Notes under the pieces: generated by a model | What the model was told of the DNA's origin: nothing | The model's database searches: none | What the model saw: only the letters and a program-made list of their open reading frames with translations | Source: BP-133 sp040756995 | GTDB lineage: Bacteria; Actinomycetota; Acidimicrobiia; IMCC26256; BP-133 | DNA length: 64,000 bases | Direction of reading: 5' to 3' | NCBI GenBank assembly: GCA_040756995.1 | Contig: JBFLYK010000001.1 | Coordinates: 186,001-250,000, forward strand | Part shown: positions 1 to 8,420 of the stretch, piece after piece | Position numbering within the stretch: position 1 is the stretch's first letter | How the letters are laid out: every line of letters starts with the position of its first letter | Made by a program: the position numbers and the translations under genes

Positions 1-1833
1 GATGCTCTCGACGCCGACGAGGTTCGCCACCACCGGTTTGCTCCAGGGTTCGGCCATGACATCGGCGAGGGCGATGGCGACGTCGTCGATGGGGGCAGCC
101 CCGGTCGGCGTACAGACCACGATGACGGCGTCGATGGCATCGTCGGCCAGCAGTGTCCGCAACGCCTCCTGGTAGGCGGCGGGGCCGGCCGAGGCCATCA
201 TGTCGACCGGGTTGCGCACGCCCGCGGCCGGAGGCAGGCAAGCCCGCAAGGCCTCCTGGGTGGCGGCCGGGAGCTCCGGCACCTCCAGCCCGGCTGCTTC
301 GCAGGCATCGGCGGCGAGGACCCCCGGACCGCCCGAGTTGCCGACGATCGCCACCCGGCGGCCGGCGGGCAGCGGCTGGTGGGCGAGCACGGCGGCGGTG
401 TCGAAGAGTTGTTCCAGCGTGTCGACGCGGATCACGCCCGTCTGGCGGAACAGCGCGTCGACGGCCCGGTCCGGGCTGGCGAGGGCCGCCGTGTGGGATG
501 ACGCCCCCCGGCTGCCCGCCTGGGAGCGGCCGCTCTTGACGGCCACGATCGGTTTGCCGCGGGCGACGCGCTGGGCGATGCGGTGGAACTTGCCCGGATT
601 GCCGAACGACTCCAGGTAGAGCAGCACGACGTCGGTCTCCGGGTCGTTCTCCCAGTACTGGAGGAGGTCGTTGCCGCTGACGTCGGCCTTGTTGCCGACT
701 GACACGAAGCTCGAGATTCCGAGACCCAGGCGGGCCGAGCGTTGCAGGGCGGCGATCCCGATCGCTCCCGATTGGGAGCCAAGGGCGATCCGGCCCGGGA
801 GGGGGGTGACGGGGGCGAAGGTGCCGTTCATGGCCACGGCCGGGGCGGTGTTGATCACGCCCATGCAGTTGGGGCCGATGACCCGCATCCCGTTGCGGCG
901 GGCCAGGCGGACTAGCTCCCGCTCGGCGGCGGCGCCGTCGCCGCCCACTTCGGCGAACCCGGCGGTGATCATTACGACGCCGCCGACCCGCTTGGCGGCG
1001 CACTGGGCCAGGACCTCCGGGACGGTGGCGGCGGGGACGCAGATGATGGCCAGCTCGACGTCGTCGGGAACGTCGAGGACCGAGGGGTAGGCCCGGACGC
1101 CGCCGACGTGGGCGGACTTCGGGTTGACGGGATAGACGGGCCCCTGGAAGTCGCCGGCCAGCAGGTTCTTGAACAGCTGATGGCCCATCCCGGCGGGACT
1201 CTGCCCGGCGCCGATCACCGCGATCGAATGGGGGGCGAGGAGCCGCCCTACAGACCGGGCCTCGGCCCGGTGCTCCCGCTTGGCGATCGCCACCGCTAGG
1301 TCGCAGCTGTCGGCCACCGGGAAGCGGAACATGACCTCGCCGCCCCCCACCGTCATCTTCGTCTGGAAGCCCGCTTCCCGGAACACCGCCAGCATCTTCT
1401 GGTTCTCCGACAAGGTGGTGGCGTAGAACTCGGTGATCCCCGCCCGGCGGGCGGCGGCCGCCAGCCACTCCAGCAGCACGGTGCCGATCCCCCGGCCCTG
1501 GTGGGCGTCCTCCACGAGGAAGGCCACCTCGGCGTCGGTGGCGCCCTCTTTCCCCTCGTAGCGGGCGACGGCGACCATGTCGTCGCCGAGGATGGCCACC
1601 AGGGCCATCCGCCACCGGTAGTCGACGGTGGTGAGGAACGAGAGCTCGGCCTCCGAGAGGTGAGGATGGGGAGAGAAGTACCGCAGATACACGCTCTCCG
1701 GTGAGAGCCGCTGGTGGAACCGGGCCAGGGCCGGCGCGTCGTCGGGCCGGATCGGGCGGATCAGCACCGTTCCCCCGTCGCTGAGGACGACGTCGGCCTC
1801 GAACTCCACGGGGTAACCCGGGGCTGCCTCCAT
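1..1833 (-). CDS. GNAT acetyltransferase / NDP-forming acyl-CoA synthetase fusion (3' end beyond window)
   Basis: The reading frame is open from ATG 1833 (GGAGGACG ribosome site just upstream) to the left edge, so the C-terminus is missing. Residues about 20-180 form a GNAT domain with an acetyl-CoA loop (EDAHQGRGIGTVLLEWL). It is followed by a CoA-binding Rossmann domain (SIAVIGAGQSPAGMGHQLF) and a succinyl-CoA-ligase-like domain (GSQSGAIGIAALQ; RVAIVGNSGGPGVLAADACE). This order, GNAT first, is that of actinobacterial Pat-like protein acetyltransferases and ADP-forming acetate-CoA ligase fusions. The likely role is acetylation of acyl-CoA synthetases or acetyl-CoA/acetate interconversion. 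The ATP-grasp subunit that would separate these roles lies outside the window. The domain call is firm; the exact substrate is inference. Confidence 0.85.
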   Translation of the reverse strand, partial: MEAAPGYPVEFEADVVLSDGGTVLIRPIRPDDAPALARFHQRLSPESVYLRYFSPHPHLSEAELSFLTTVDYRWRMALVAILGDDMVAVARYEGKEGATDAEVAFLVEDAHQGRGIGTVLLEWLAAAARRAGITEFYATTLSENQKMLAVFREAGFQTKMTVGGGEVMFRFPVADSCDLAVAIAKREHRAEARSVGRLLAPHSIAVIGAGQSPAGMGHQLFKNLLAGDFQGPVYPVNPKSAHVGGVRAYPSVLDVPDDVELAIICVPAATVPEVLAQCAAKRVGGVVMITAGFAEVGGDGAAAERELVRLARRNGMRVIGPNCMGVINTAPAVAMNGTFAPVTPLPGRIALGSQSGAIGIAALQRSARLGLGISSFVSVGNKADVSGNDLLQYWENDPETDVVLLYLESFGNPGKFHRIAQRVARGKPIVAVKSGRSQAGSRGASSHTAALASPDRAVDALFRQTGVIRVDTLEQLFDTAAVLAHQPLPAGRRVAIVGNSGGPGVLAADACEAAGLEVPELPAATQEALRACLPPAAGVRNPVDMMASAGPAAYQEALRTLLADDAIDAVIVVCTPTGAAPIDDVAIALADVMAEPWSKPVVANLVGVESI

Positions 1834-1965
1834 GCCGTCGTCCTCCTCGCCGTGCCGCCGATGTCCATGGGTCACTCCTACCACGGCTCGGGGGATCCGC
1901 ATTCCACGGAGGGCAAACGGGCGGTGTCGACTCCGCAATCGATGGAGGGGAGCCGGCCTGGCCGG

Positions 1966-2385
1966 TCAGCCGGCCGGCGGGATGATAACGATCGGGCAGG
2001 GGGCGTGGTGGGCGGCCTGCTGGCTGATGGAGCCGAGCAGGAGCCCGCTGAACCCGCCGCGGCCCCGGGACCCGACGACGAGGAGAGCGGCGCCCTTGGC
2101 CTGTTCGACGAGCACCTGCGCAGGGCCGCCGGTCATCACCTTGCGCTCGACCGTCACGCCGGTGGTGTCGACGGCGTCGACCGCCTCGGCGAGCAGCGTC
2201 TCCGCCTCGGCGGTGAGCTTGTTCATGTCCCACTCGCCCATGTAGGCGTAGCCGACGACGAATGGCTCGCGCCAGGCGTAGATCGCCTCCACGACGGCGC
2301 TGCGCCGGCGGGCCTCATCGACCGCCCATTGCAGCGCTCGTTGAGCCGTCTCGGATCCGTCCACCCCGACGACGATGCGTTCCAT
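1966..2385 (-). CDS. Universal stress protein (UspA family), single domain
   Basis: A 139-residue UspA domain. It begins MERIVVGVDGSETA and carries the ATP-binding signature G-2x-G-9x-GS (GSRGRGGFSGLLLGS) near residue 110, so it should bind ATP. The start at 2385 was chosen because AGGAGAGGGCC precedes that ATG and because close paralogues in the window (40675, 40248) begin at the same residue. It is divergent from the zinc-ribbon/CBS pair at 2624. A DosR-like box at 2538 lies between them and could serve both directions. It belongs to the set of hypoxia/stress USPs typical of DosR-type regulons; the individual function is unknown. Confidence 0.93.
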   Translation of the reverse strand: MERIVVGVDGSETAQRALQWAVDEARRRSAVVEAIYAWREPFVVGYAYMGEWDMNKLTAEAETLLAEAVDAVDTTGVTVERKVMTGGPAQVLVEQAKGAALLVVGSRGRGGFSGLLLGSISQQAAHHAPCPIVIIPPAG

Positions 2386-2537
2386 GGCCCTCTCCTTCCT
2401 GGTGAGCGATTCTTGGGGCACCTTCAGCGTCGCCCGGCGGGGCGGGTCGCCGGTGAGGGCGTTCGACCCGGTTGCGAGGGCCTTCAGGTCCGGACCACGT
2501 CGACGTGTTCAAGAATGGGGCATCCGGCCGCGGAAGC

Positions 2538-2553
2538 GGGGACCTTCGGCCCT
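2538..2553 (+). promoter_or_regulatory. DosR-like box (GGGGACCTTCGGCCCT)
   Basis: The sequence matches the core GGGAC-TTNNG-NCCC of the mycobacterial DosR motif. It lies 70 bp before the zinc-ribbon gene at 2624 and about 150 bp before the divergent USP at 2385. It is the only strong copy in the left half of the window. Confidence 0.65.
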
Positions 2554-2623
2554 GCCGGATGGACGGCGGCCGGTGGAAGCTGATGCGGCAGCGGGAACCG
2601 CCCGCCCGGCGAAGGGGATGACC

Positions 2624-2911
2624 ATGACCACCGAAGCGACCGCCCCCCGGGCCGCCGAGAACCCGGGAAGCTTGGCCTGGACGCCGCTCGACGCCTGCCC
2701 GGCCTGCGGGGCGACCGAGCTGCACCCCGTCTACGACGGCGAGCTCCTCAACTTCCTCTGCTCGCTGTGCCTGTCGTGCTGGCATGTCGAGCTGGGCTTC
2801 ATCCACCGGATCCGGCCCGAGACTTGCCCGGGCTGCCAGTACGAGCTGATCTGTGCAGAGCACCAGCGGCAGCTCGCTGATGTCGAGGTCCCGGTGAGTG
2901 AGCTGAGATAG
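2624..2911 (+). CDS. Small eight-cysteine zinc-ribbon-like protein, copy 1
   Basis: A 95-residue soluble protein with cysteines arranged CPACG...FLCSLCLSCWH...CPGCQYELIC, that is C-x2-C, then C-x2-C-x2-C-W-H, then C-x2-C-x5-C. Three more copies of this pattern occur at 33093, 33422 and 62373, so it is a local paralogous family. The arrangement suggests metal (probably Zn) binding; no function is known to me. ATG 2624 was preferred over 2618 because AAGGGG sits at proper spacing. The CBS gene starts 10 bp downstream, so the two are probably co-transcribed from the DosR-like box at 2538. Confidence 0.8.
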   Translation: MTTEATAPRAAENPGSLAWTPLDACPACGATELHPVYDGELLNFLCSLCLSCWHVELGFIHRIRPETCPGCQYELICAEHQRQLADVEVPVSELR

Positions 2912-2921
2912 GAGGTTCATC

Positions 2922-3341
2922 ATGCGCGTCATCGACGTCGCCCGCGGGCCGCTCGTCGTCGTCGGGCCCGACACCCCACTCCACCACGCCGCCCGGCTGA
3001 TGGACGTGCACTGTGTCGACGCGGTGGTCGTGGCCGAGGACGGCCGCCCGATCGGGATCGTGACCGAGCGGGACCTCGTTGTCCGGGGCCTGGCCCGGCG
3101 ACTTCCCGGCGACTCCGGGGCCGCAGCCGTGATGACCGGCGCGCCGGTGACCATCGATGCCGGGGCGGACGCGGCCGACGCCTACCGGCTGCTCCGGGAT
3201 CGCACCGTGCACCGGCTGCCCGTCGTGGCCGGCGGGCGACTGGTGGCCATGGTCACCCTCGACGACTTTGCCGTGGAGCCACCGGCAGAGCTCACCCGGC
3301 TCGTCCACACCCCCGCCCGTCCTGAAAACGGCTACGGCTGA
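2922..3341 (+). CDS. CBS-domain pair protein (Hrp1-like)
   Basis: A 139-residue protein made of two CBS motifs (DGRPIGIVTERDLVVRGL; then GGRLVAMVTLDDF) with no other domain. It has the architecture of hypoxic response protein 1 and of four further CBS proteins in this window. Such pairs bind adenine nucleotides and act as energy sensors, but the partner here is unknown. An AGGAGG-type site precedes ATG 2922. It follows the zinc-ribbon gene closely and shares its DosR-like box. Confidence 0.9.
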   Translation: MRVIDVARGPLVVVGPDTPLHHAARLMDVHCVDAVVVAEDGRPIGIVTERDLVVRGLARRLPGDSGAAAVMTGAPVTIDAGADAADAYRLLRDRTVHRLPVVAGGRLVAMVTLDDFAVEPPAELTRLVHTPARPENGYG

Positions 3342-3409
3342 GCTCTGTTCCGGACCGAAGGGCGGGACGCGGCAAGGACATGGCCGCCCCGGCTGGGGTC
3401 GCGCCTGCG

Positions 3410-3624
3410 TCAGGTAAGGGCCAGCGTGGCGCGGGCACCGGTATAGAGCGCGACGAGAACCAGCAGCACGGCGAAGCCCCGCTGCATCGTCCGCGAATCG
3501 AGGCGGTCCGCGACCCTCGTGCCAGCGGCGACACCGGCCATGACCGCCGCGGCGAAGAACGCGGTCGTGTCCCAGTCGATGGTTCCGCCGCCCAGCCGGG
3601 CGGCGAGGGCCACGACGGTGTTGA
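3410..3624 (-). pseudogene. 3' fragment of a TauE/SafE-family membrane permease
   Basis: Only the last 70 or so residues remain: a helix-rich tail (FFAAAVMAGVAAGTRVADRL; FAVLLVLVALYTGARATLAL) matching the C-terminal third of TauE/SafE sulfite-exporter-like permeases. Homology stops at about 3624, where the divergently encoded CsoR-type gene begins. The 5' two-thirds were therefore lost when the two sequences were joined. In cst-type sulfide loci TauE lies beside a CstR regulator, which fits the neighbour. Confidence 0.6.
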
Positions 3625-3884
3625 CCGTGGAACTCCCGGAACAAACCATCGACGATCTTCTCAAGCGCCTGCGCCGGATCGAAGGCCTCCAGCGGATGCT
3701 CGTTGAAGGCCGGGACTGCCGTGAGGTCGTCAACCAGATCTCGGCCGCCAGCAACGCGCTCGACCAGGCCGGTGTCAGGCTCGTCGCCTCCGGTTTGACC
3801 TATTGCCTCAGCGATCCGGGCCGGGCCGCGGCTGAGGGCTACGACATCGAAGCGGTCCAGAAGATGTTCATGAAGCTCGCCTGA
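3618..3884 (+). CDS. CsoR/FrmR-family (DUF156) repressor, CstR-like
   Basis: An all-helical DUF156 protein of about 88 residues (DLLKRLRRIEGLQRMLVEGR). The first conserved cysteine (GRDC) and the second (TYC) are present. The histidine used by copper-sensing CsoR (four residues before the second Cys) is replaced by Gly, which points to a persulfide-sensing CstR-like protein rather than a copper sensor. The start is uncertain: GTG 3618, TTG 3621 or GTG 3627 are possible, all close to the junction with the tauE fragment. The N-terminal few residues may be scrambled, and the native promoter seems lost. Confidence 0.75.
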   Translation: MLTVELPEQTIDDLLKRLRRIEGLQRMLVEGRDCREVVNQISAASNALDQAGVRLVASGLTYCLSDPGRAAAEGYDIEAVQKMFMKLA

Positions 3885-3936
3885 CCGCCCGGGGAGCCAC
3901 GACCACATCTCGTCGTCCTTCTCCTCGTCTTCGGGA

Positions 3937-5612
3937 TCAGTGGCGAAGCTGCTCCGTTCCCGTCGGCATCGGCGTCGACCAGGCCCAGGAGAAGCCGACG
4001 GCGAGGGCGCCTAGCAGCAGCGCCCAGCCGAGCTTGACCGCCGCGTTGCCATGGTTCTTGGCTCGGGCCAGGAGGTGGAGCGGCGACGGCGGAAGGGCTG
4101 AGGCGGCCTGCGGGCCCGGCCCGGCGGAACCCGTTTCCAGCGAGGCGGGAATCTCCGGGACGGCACCGCCTTCGGTGCTGGCGACCCGCACGATGCCCTT
4201 CATCCAGGGGTGGGGCGTGCACTGGTAGGTGTACAGGCCGGCCGAGTCGAACGTCTTCGTGAACGTTGTGCCGGCGGCGAGGAGCCCGGCGTCGAATATG
4301 CCGGCGGTCACGCTGTGTTCGATGGTGCCGGCGTTGCGCCAGACGACGGTGTCACCGGCCCGGGCCTCGACGATCTTGGGATTGAATGTCCAGCTCATGG
4401 TGTCGGGGAGGCTGGGCTCGACGATGTCGACGTTGTGGGTGGCGGGCCCGCTCCCCTGGCGCACCGGCGACCGCGGCGGGGCCGGAGCCACGGAAGCCCC
4501 TGCCGCGGTACGCGCCGCCGGTGGCGCAGGGGGCGGCCCCGTGAGCGCCGCAACCCGGAGGACGCCCCTCATCCAGGGGTGCGGCGTGCAGCGATAGTCG
4601 ATGAAGGCGGGGGTGTCGAATGTTCGGGTCCACGTCTCGCCGGGCTTGAGCAGTCCGGAGTCGAACGACCCGTCGAGCGCCGTCACAGAGTGTTCCATGC
4701 GGCCGGTGTTGCCCCACACGACGGTGTCGCCGGTGCGCAGGTCGAGGTTGGCCGGGTCGAAGATCCAGCCGTTGGGGTTGGCCGGGTTGGGTTCGACGAT
4801 GTCGACCTCGTGGCGGACGGGCCCGCGCTGGTCTCCTGTCGGAGCCCGCTTCCCGAGGCGTCCGGTTGATGGTCGGTTCGGGTGGAGCGGGCACCGGGGC
4901 AGGCGGCGGAGGCGCGCCGCCGGGGAGCACCACCCGGATCGAGGCGGTCATCCAGGGGTGCGGTGTGCAGTGGTAGACGAAGGCGCCCGGTTCGTCGAAC
5001 TTGAACTTCCAGGTGGCGCCGGGGGCGATGTCGCCGGAATCGAAGCGGCCATCGTCGGACGTGACGGTGTGGACGTTGGTTCCGTTGTTGCGCCATTCGA
5101 CGCTCATGCCGGTGGTGACGATCAGGTCATTGGGCTGAAAGTTCCAGGTGGTCGGGTCATCGGTCTTCGGCTCGGTGATGGCCACCTCCTCGAGGAGCTT
5201 CTCGAGGATCGGGGGCCCGGTCACGGCGATCTGACCGACCAGCTCGGTGTGGAGGGTGCCGCGATAGGTGAACTCGCCCGGGAGGTTGAAGCGGCGGGAC
5301 CAGCGGGTGCCCGGTGCCATCGAGGGGGAGGCGAAGGATCCGTCGTCAGCCTTGAACTCGTGGCGGCCGGACTTCATCGGGTAGTCGACCCGGCTCCTTG
5401 TTGTTCCAGGTCACCGTCGTGCCGGTTTTGATCTCGAGCCGCTCAGGGCTGGCCCGGAAGCCGAGCAGGTCGACCGTGGTCTCCTGCGGCGCGGCCGATG
5501 GCTCGGCCGGGGCCTCTTCGGAGACCGCCGGCCCGACAGGGACGACGACGAGGGTGAATCCCATGACCGACAAGAGTGCGAAGAGCAGCAGCCGAAAGCG
5601 GGTCGAACCCAT
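3937..5612 (-). pseudogene. Membrane-anchored protein with four cupredoxin domains, two frameshifts
   Basis: From ATG 5612 (GGAGG upstream) the frame encodes a signal/TM segment (LLLFALLSVMGFTLVVV). Four plastocyanin-like domains separated by Pro-rich linkers follow, then a C-terminal TM helix (LGWALLLGALAVGFSWAW). Domains 2-4 each end in the type-1 copper motif CTPHPWM, with the upstream His in HTV/HSV; domain 1 has lost the Cys (YRGTLHTEL). One shift lies near 5385-5395 at CCGGG, the other near 4840 in a linker. Intact stretches are 4352-5377 and 3937-4719. Either the gene is broken or the sequence has two indel errors. If intact it would be a surface copper/electron-transfer protein with up to three copper sites. 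Confidence 0.75.
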
Positions 5613-5639
5613 TGGATCCTCCAGGGCTCGGCCACGGTG

Positions 5640-6001
5640 CAACCGGAGCGGTTGGCCGAAGCGAAGCGTCTCGGCGGGCCGGGGCGGAGGGTTCGGACGG
5701 CGACGAGCGGGCCCAGTGCCCACCCGGCAGCCTCGGCGGTGCCGAACATCGACAGGGGCTGTGCCCCACCGGGTCGAGGGTCGCCGCCGCCGCGACTCGG
5801 TCCCGCCTGCTGTGGCCGGCGGCCTCGCCGACCTCGAGGTCGGGCTGGAGCAGGACGGGCGCGGAGGGGTAGCACTCGTCGGCGTCGAAGGGCCGGAACC
5901 GGATGGGCACGGCGACGAAGCCGGCGAACCCGAACGTCTCGTAGGGTCGGGTCGCTTCGAGCGGCGGCGCAGGAGCTCGCTGCGCACATCGCCGATGCAG
6001 C
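5640..6001 (-). pseudogene. Internal fragment of a second dabA (DUF2309) gene
   Basis: About 120 residues closely match the central part of the intact DabA at 9906-12137 (RPYETFGFAGF, PIRFRPFDADECYPSAPVLL, LQPDLEVGEAAG, then MFGTAEAAGWALGPL in another frame). The first metal-ligand region is altered (CIGDVRSELL instead of CIDARSEAL). At least one frameshift lies near 5790-5830. It is joined directly to the carboxyltransferase fragment at 6005, so it is rearrangement debris. Confidence 0.8.
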
Positions 6002-6004
6002 CGG

Positions 6005-6284
6005 TGCCGGCACGACACTCGCGTCGATGCCGATCACCGCCGCCGGCCGGCCATCGACGGTGGCGAAGCTCGTCACCACCGCGTCGCCGGGGACGGGTCG
6101 GGGGAGGCGCCGTTCCGGTTCGGTCAGCCCGGCGACCTGAAGAAGGAGCGGGGGTCGGCGAGGCGCTCGATGCGTTCCCGGACGGGCAGCCGGCCAGAGC
6201 GCCGGTGCGCTTCGACAGCGGCGGCGCCGCCATGGCCAGTGAAGCCGCCCGGCGGCGGCGCAGCTCGGCGATGAGGGCTTCCAT
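6005..6284 (-). pseudogene. N-terminal fragment of an acyl-CoA carboxylase carboxyltransferase subunit
   Basis: Pieced together over three frames the minus strand reads MEALIAELRRRRAASLAMGG, then RSGRLPVRERIERLADPRSF, then LQVAGLTEPERRLPRPVPGD and ATVDGRPAAVIGIDASVV. This is the beginning of a biotin-dependent carboxyltransferase (propionyl/acetyl-CoA carboxylase beta type). Two frameshifts and abrupt fusion to dabA' show it is not functional. Confidence 0.65.
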
Positions 6285-6539
6285 CGTGACAGCGCCGGCG
6301 CGGCTGGCGTTGCTGTTGCCGGCGTCACCGTTCCGGGCGTCACGGTTGCCGGCGTCACTGTTCGGGGCGTCACGGTGGGCGGCGTCGCCGGCGCCCCCCA
6401 TCCCGGTCAAGGCGCCGGCGCGGCGGCCCGCCCGCCGGAGCGCATCCGAGGCCGCCGCGATTATGCCGGCCTCGGCCAAGCTCGGCCGCGATCCGTTCTC
6501 GCAGGACGTACTTCTTTGGTCCCCCGACATCGGTAGCCG

Positions 6540-6715
6540 ACCTTGGTCGCCCGGCTCGACGAGGGCGAGGAGCCCCCGGGCCAGTTCGTCAGCCCGAGTG
6601 GCGAGCTGGCGGTAGGGGAGGCGGACGTCGGGAAAGACCACCGCCTCCGCCCCGGTTCGCGGGCTGCGCTGCGGTCGAGCAGGTCACCGAGCGTCGTCGC
6701 TTCGAGCGGGCTGGC
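6540..6715 (-). pseudogene. N-terminal fragment of an AMP-dependent acyl-CoA synthetase
   Basis: The reading TTLGDLLDRSAAREPG, then after a frameshift VVFPDVRLPYRQLATRADEL and ARGLLAL, matches the N-terminus of ANL-family acyl-CoA ligases. No downstream catalytic core follows. The surrounding sequence to 7107 (including 6285-6539 and 6716-7107) holds no gene I can support. Confidence 0.6.
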
Positions 6716-7107
6716 CCCTCGGCGGCGGCGCCCACATCGTCTTCCCCATTTCAAACGAGCGGTGGGTGGGAGCGTAGCGTCGGCGGCCAGGGAGCCAAGA
6801 CTTTCCCGACCGGTCGTGGGCGGCGTCGACCGGCAGGTACCGGGAGACGAAATCGGTTCCGCTTCCCGTGAACACGCTCGACCCGTCGGCGCGCCCTCGT
6901 CGCCCGGCTGGAGGGCCAGGGGGAAGCCGCTGCTTGGGGGGCAGCGGGCCGTGGATCGAGAAGGGACCGCTGAGACTCGGCGTGTCGCCATCGCCGGGAA
7001 AGGCCCGATTCCCTCGCGGCGGTGGGAGAGAGATTGGCACGACGGCCGAGGACAGCTCGGCGGGGCGCGGCGTCCGGTCGCCGTCGCAGGACGCCAACTC
7101 GACCCGT

Positions 7108-7881
7108 TCAGCCAGCCCAGGCGGCAGTCATGGCGTGGTAGCCGCCGTCGACGTGGATGGTTTCGCCAGTGATGGCGCGGGCAAGGTCGGAGAGCAGGAA
7201 GCAGATGGTGTCGGCGACGGGAGCGGGGTCGCGAGGGCTCCAAGCGAGGGGGCTGACGGTCTCCCAGGCGCGGAGGAACCGGTCGAAGTCGGGGGTCACG
7301 CTGGAGGCCGGTGTCTGGAGGGGGCCGGCGGCCACCAGGTTCACTCGGACGTGCTGGGGGCCGAGGGCGTGGGCGAGGGAGCGGACGGTGGCGCCGAGGG
7401 CAGTCTTGCAGACGCCCATCCAGCTGGACGCGGGCCCGGCGTGGCCGTCGTCGGGGAAGTCGAGCGCGACGAGCGAGGCGCCGGTGCGGGGCGCGAAGGG
7501 CGCGACGATCTGGGCCAGGGCGGTGAGGGTCCAGGTGCTGGTTCGCGCGGCGCGCTCGACGTCGCGCAGGTCGGTGCCGCCGCGGGGTTCGGTGAGGGCG
7601 GGGGCGTCGGCGACAGCGTGCACGGCGCCGTCGAGTCGGCCGAACTGCTCGGTGAGCTGGTAGCCCAGGCTAGTGAGCGGGCCGGGCTCGGTGAAGTCGA
7701 AGGGGAACACCGGGATGTTGGGGTCGAGGTCGGCGGCGACGTCGGTGGCGGCGGCGAGGTCGCGCCGGGTGGCGGTGAGGGCGACCTGGGCGCCGAGTTC
7801 GACGCAGCGGGCCGCGGTGGTCGTGGCGATGCTCTCGGGGGTCGCGACGCCGGTGACGAGAATGCGCTTGCCGTTCAGCAT
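7108..7881 (-). CDS. fabI: FabI-like enoyl-ACP reductase (SDR) lacking the catalytic Tyr
   Basis: A 257-residue short-chain dehydrogenase of the FabI/InhA type: divergent nucleotide loop (ILVTGVATPESIATTTA), late motif VRVNLVAAGPLQTPA, and a C-terminal GETIHVDGGYHAM. It would reduce enoyl-ACP with NADH in fatty-acid synthesis. Notably, where InhA has A-Y-N-W-M-x3-K, this protein has A-S-S-W-M-x3-K. The catalytic Tyr is Ser152 while Lys159 is kept, so activity or substrate may differ. It is the last gene of the dabB operon and overlaps the end of purE by 7 bp, with no promoter of its own visible. Confidence 0.85.
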   Translation of the reverse strand: MLNGKRILVTGVATPESIATTTAARCVELGAQVALTATRRDLAAATDVAADLDPNIPVFPFDFTEPGPLTSLGYQLTEQFGRLDGAVHAVADAPALTEPRGGTDLRDVERAARTSTWTLTALAQIVAPFAPRTGASLVALDFPDDGHAGPASSWMGVCKTALGATVRSLAHALGPQHVRVNLVAAGPLQTPASSVTPDFDRFLRAWETVSPLAWSPRDPAPVADTICFLLSDLARAITGETIHVDGGYHAMTAAWAG

Positions 7882-8420
7882 GAGGTGATTGCTCCTTGGA
7901 GGCTGGCGTCTTTGGCGCGCGAGGCGGCGGCGAGGGAGCGTTGGTGGTCGAGGAGGGCGCGGCGCAGGGTCGGGTCGCCGGCGGCGAGGATGCGGGCGGC
8001 GAGGAGGCCGGCGTTGCGGCCCGCGCCGATGGCGACGGTGGCCACCGGGATGCCGGCGGGCATCTGCACGATCGACAACAGCGAGTCGAGCCCGTCGAGG
8101 TGGGCGAGGGGCACGGGCAGCCCGATGACCGGCAGCACGGTGACCGAGGCCAGCATGCCGGGGAGGTGCGCGGCGCCGCCGGCGGCGCCGATCAGGACCC
8201 GCAGGCCCCGCTCGGCGGCGGCGGTGCCGTAGTCGAGGAGGTCGTGGGGGGTCCGGTGAGCCGACAGGACGCGTGCCTCGTAGGGGACGCTGAGTTCGTC
8301 GAGGATGGCGGCGGCGTCCCCGGCGACCGTCCAGTCGCTGTCGCTGCCCATGACGATGCCGACGAGCGGCGGTGGCGTGGCGGTTTCAGTGGGGCGCGGA
8401 GCGGGGGCGGCGGCGGTCAT
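7875..8420 (-). CDS. purE: N5-carboxyaminoimidazole ribonucleotide mutase
   Basis: A 181-residue PurE with the class I signature (VGIVMGSDSDW; SAHRTPHDLLDY; LIGAAGGAAHLPGM; LLSIVQMPAGIPVATVAIG). It isomerises N5-CAIR, made by the PurK encoded just upstream, to CAIR in purine synthesis. It overlaps purK by 4 bp. The operon position, behind an inorganic carbon pump, is unusual; purEK is normally unlinked from dabAB. Confidence 0.96.
   Translation of the reverse strand: MTAAAPAPRPTETATPPPLVGIVMGSDSDWTVAGDAAAILDELSVPYEARVLSAHRTPHDLLDYGTAAAERGLRVLIGAAGGAAHLPGMLASVTVLPVIGLPVPLAHLDGLDSLLSIVQMPAGIPVATVAIGAGRNAGLLAARILAAGDPTLRRALLDHQRSLAAASRAKDASLQGAITSC

Noticed and set aside
3349..3367. Possible DosR-like box (GGACCGAAGGGCGGGAC) after the CBS gene
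   Set aside because: The half-sites are not in the right register and no gene start follows.
6868..8232. A 454-codon Gly-rich plus-strand frame opposite fabI/purE
   Set aside because: Antisense shadow of two clearly identified genes.
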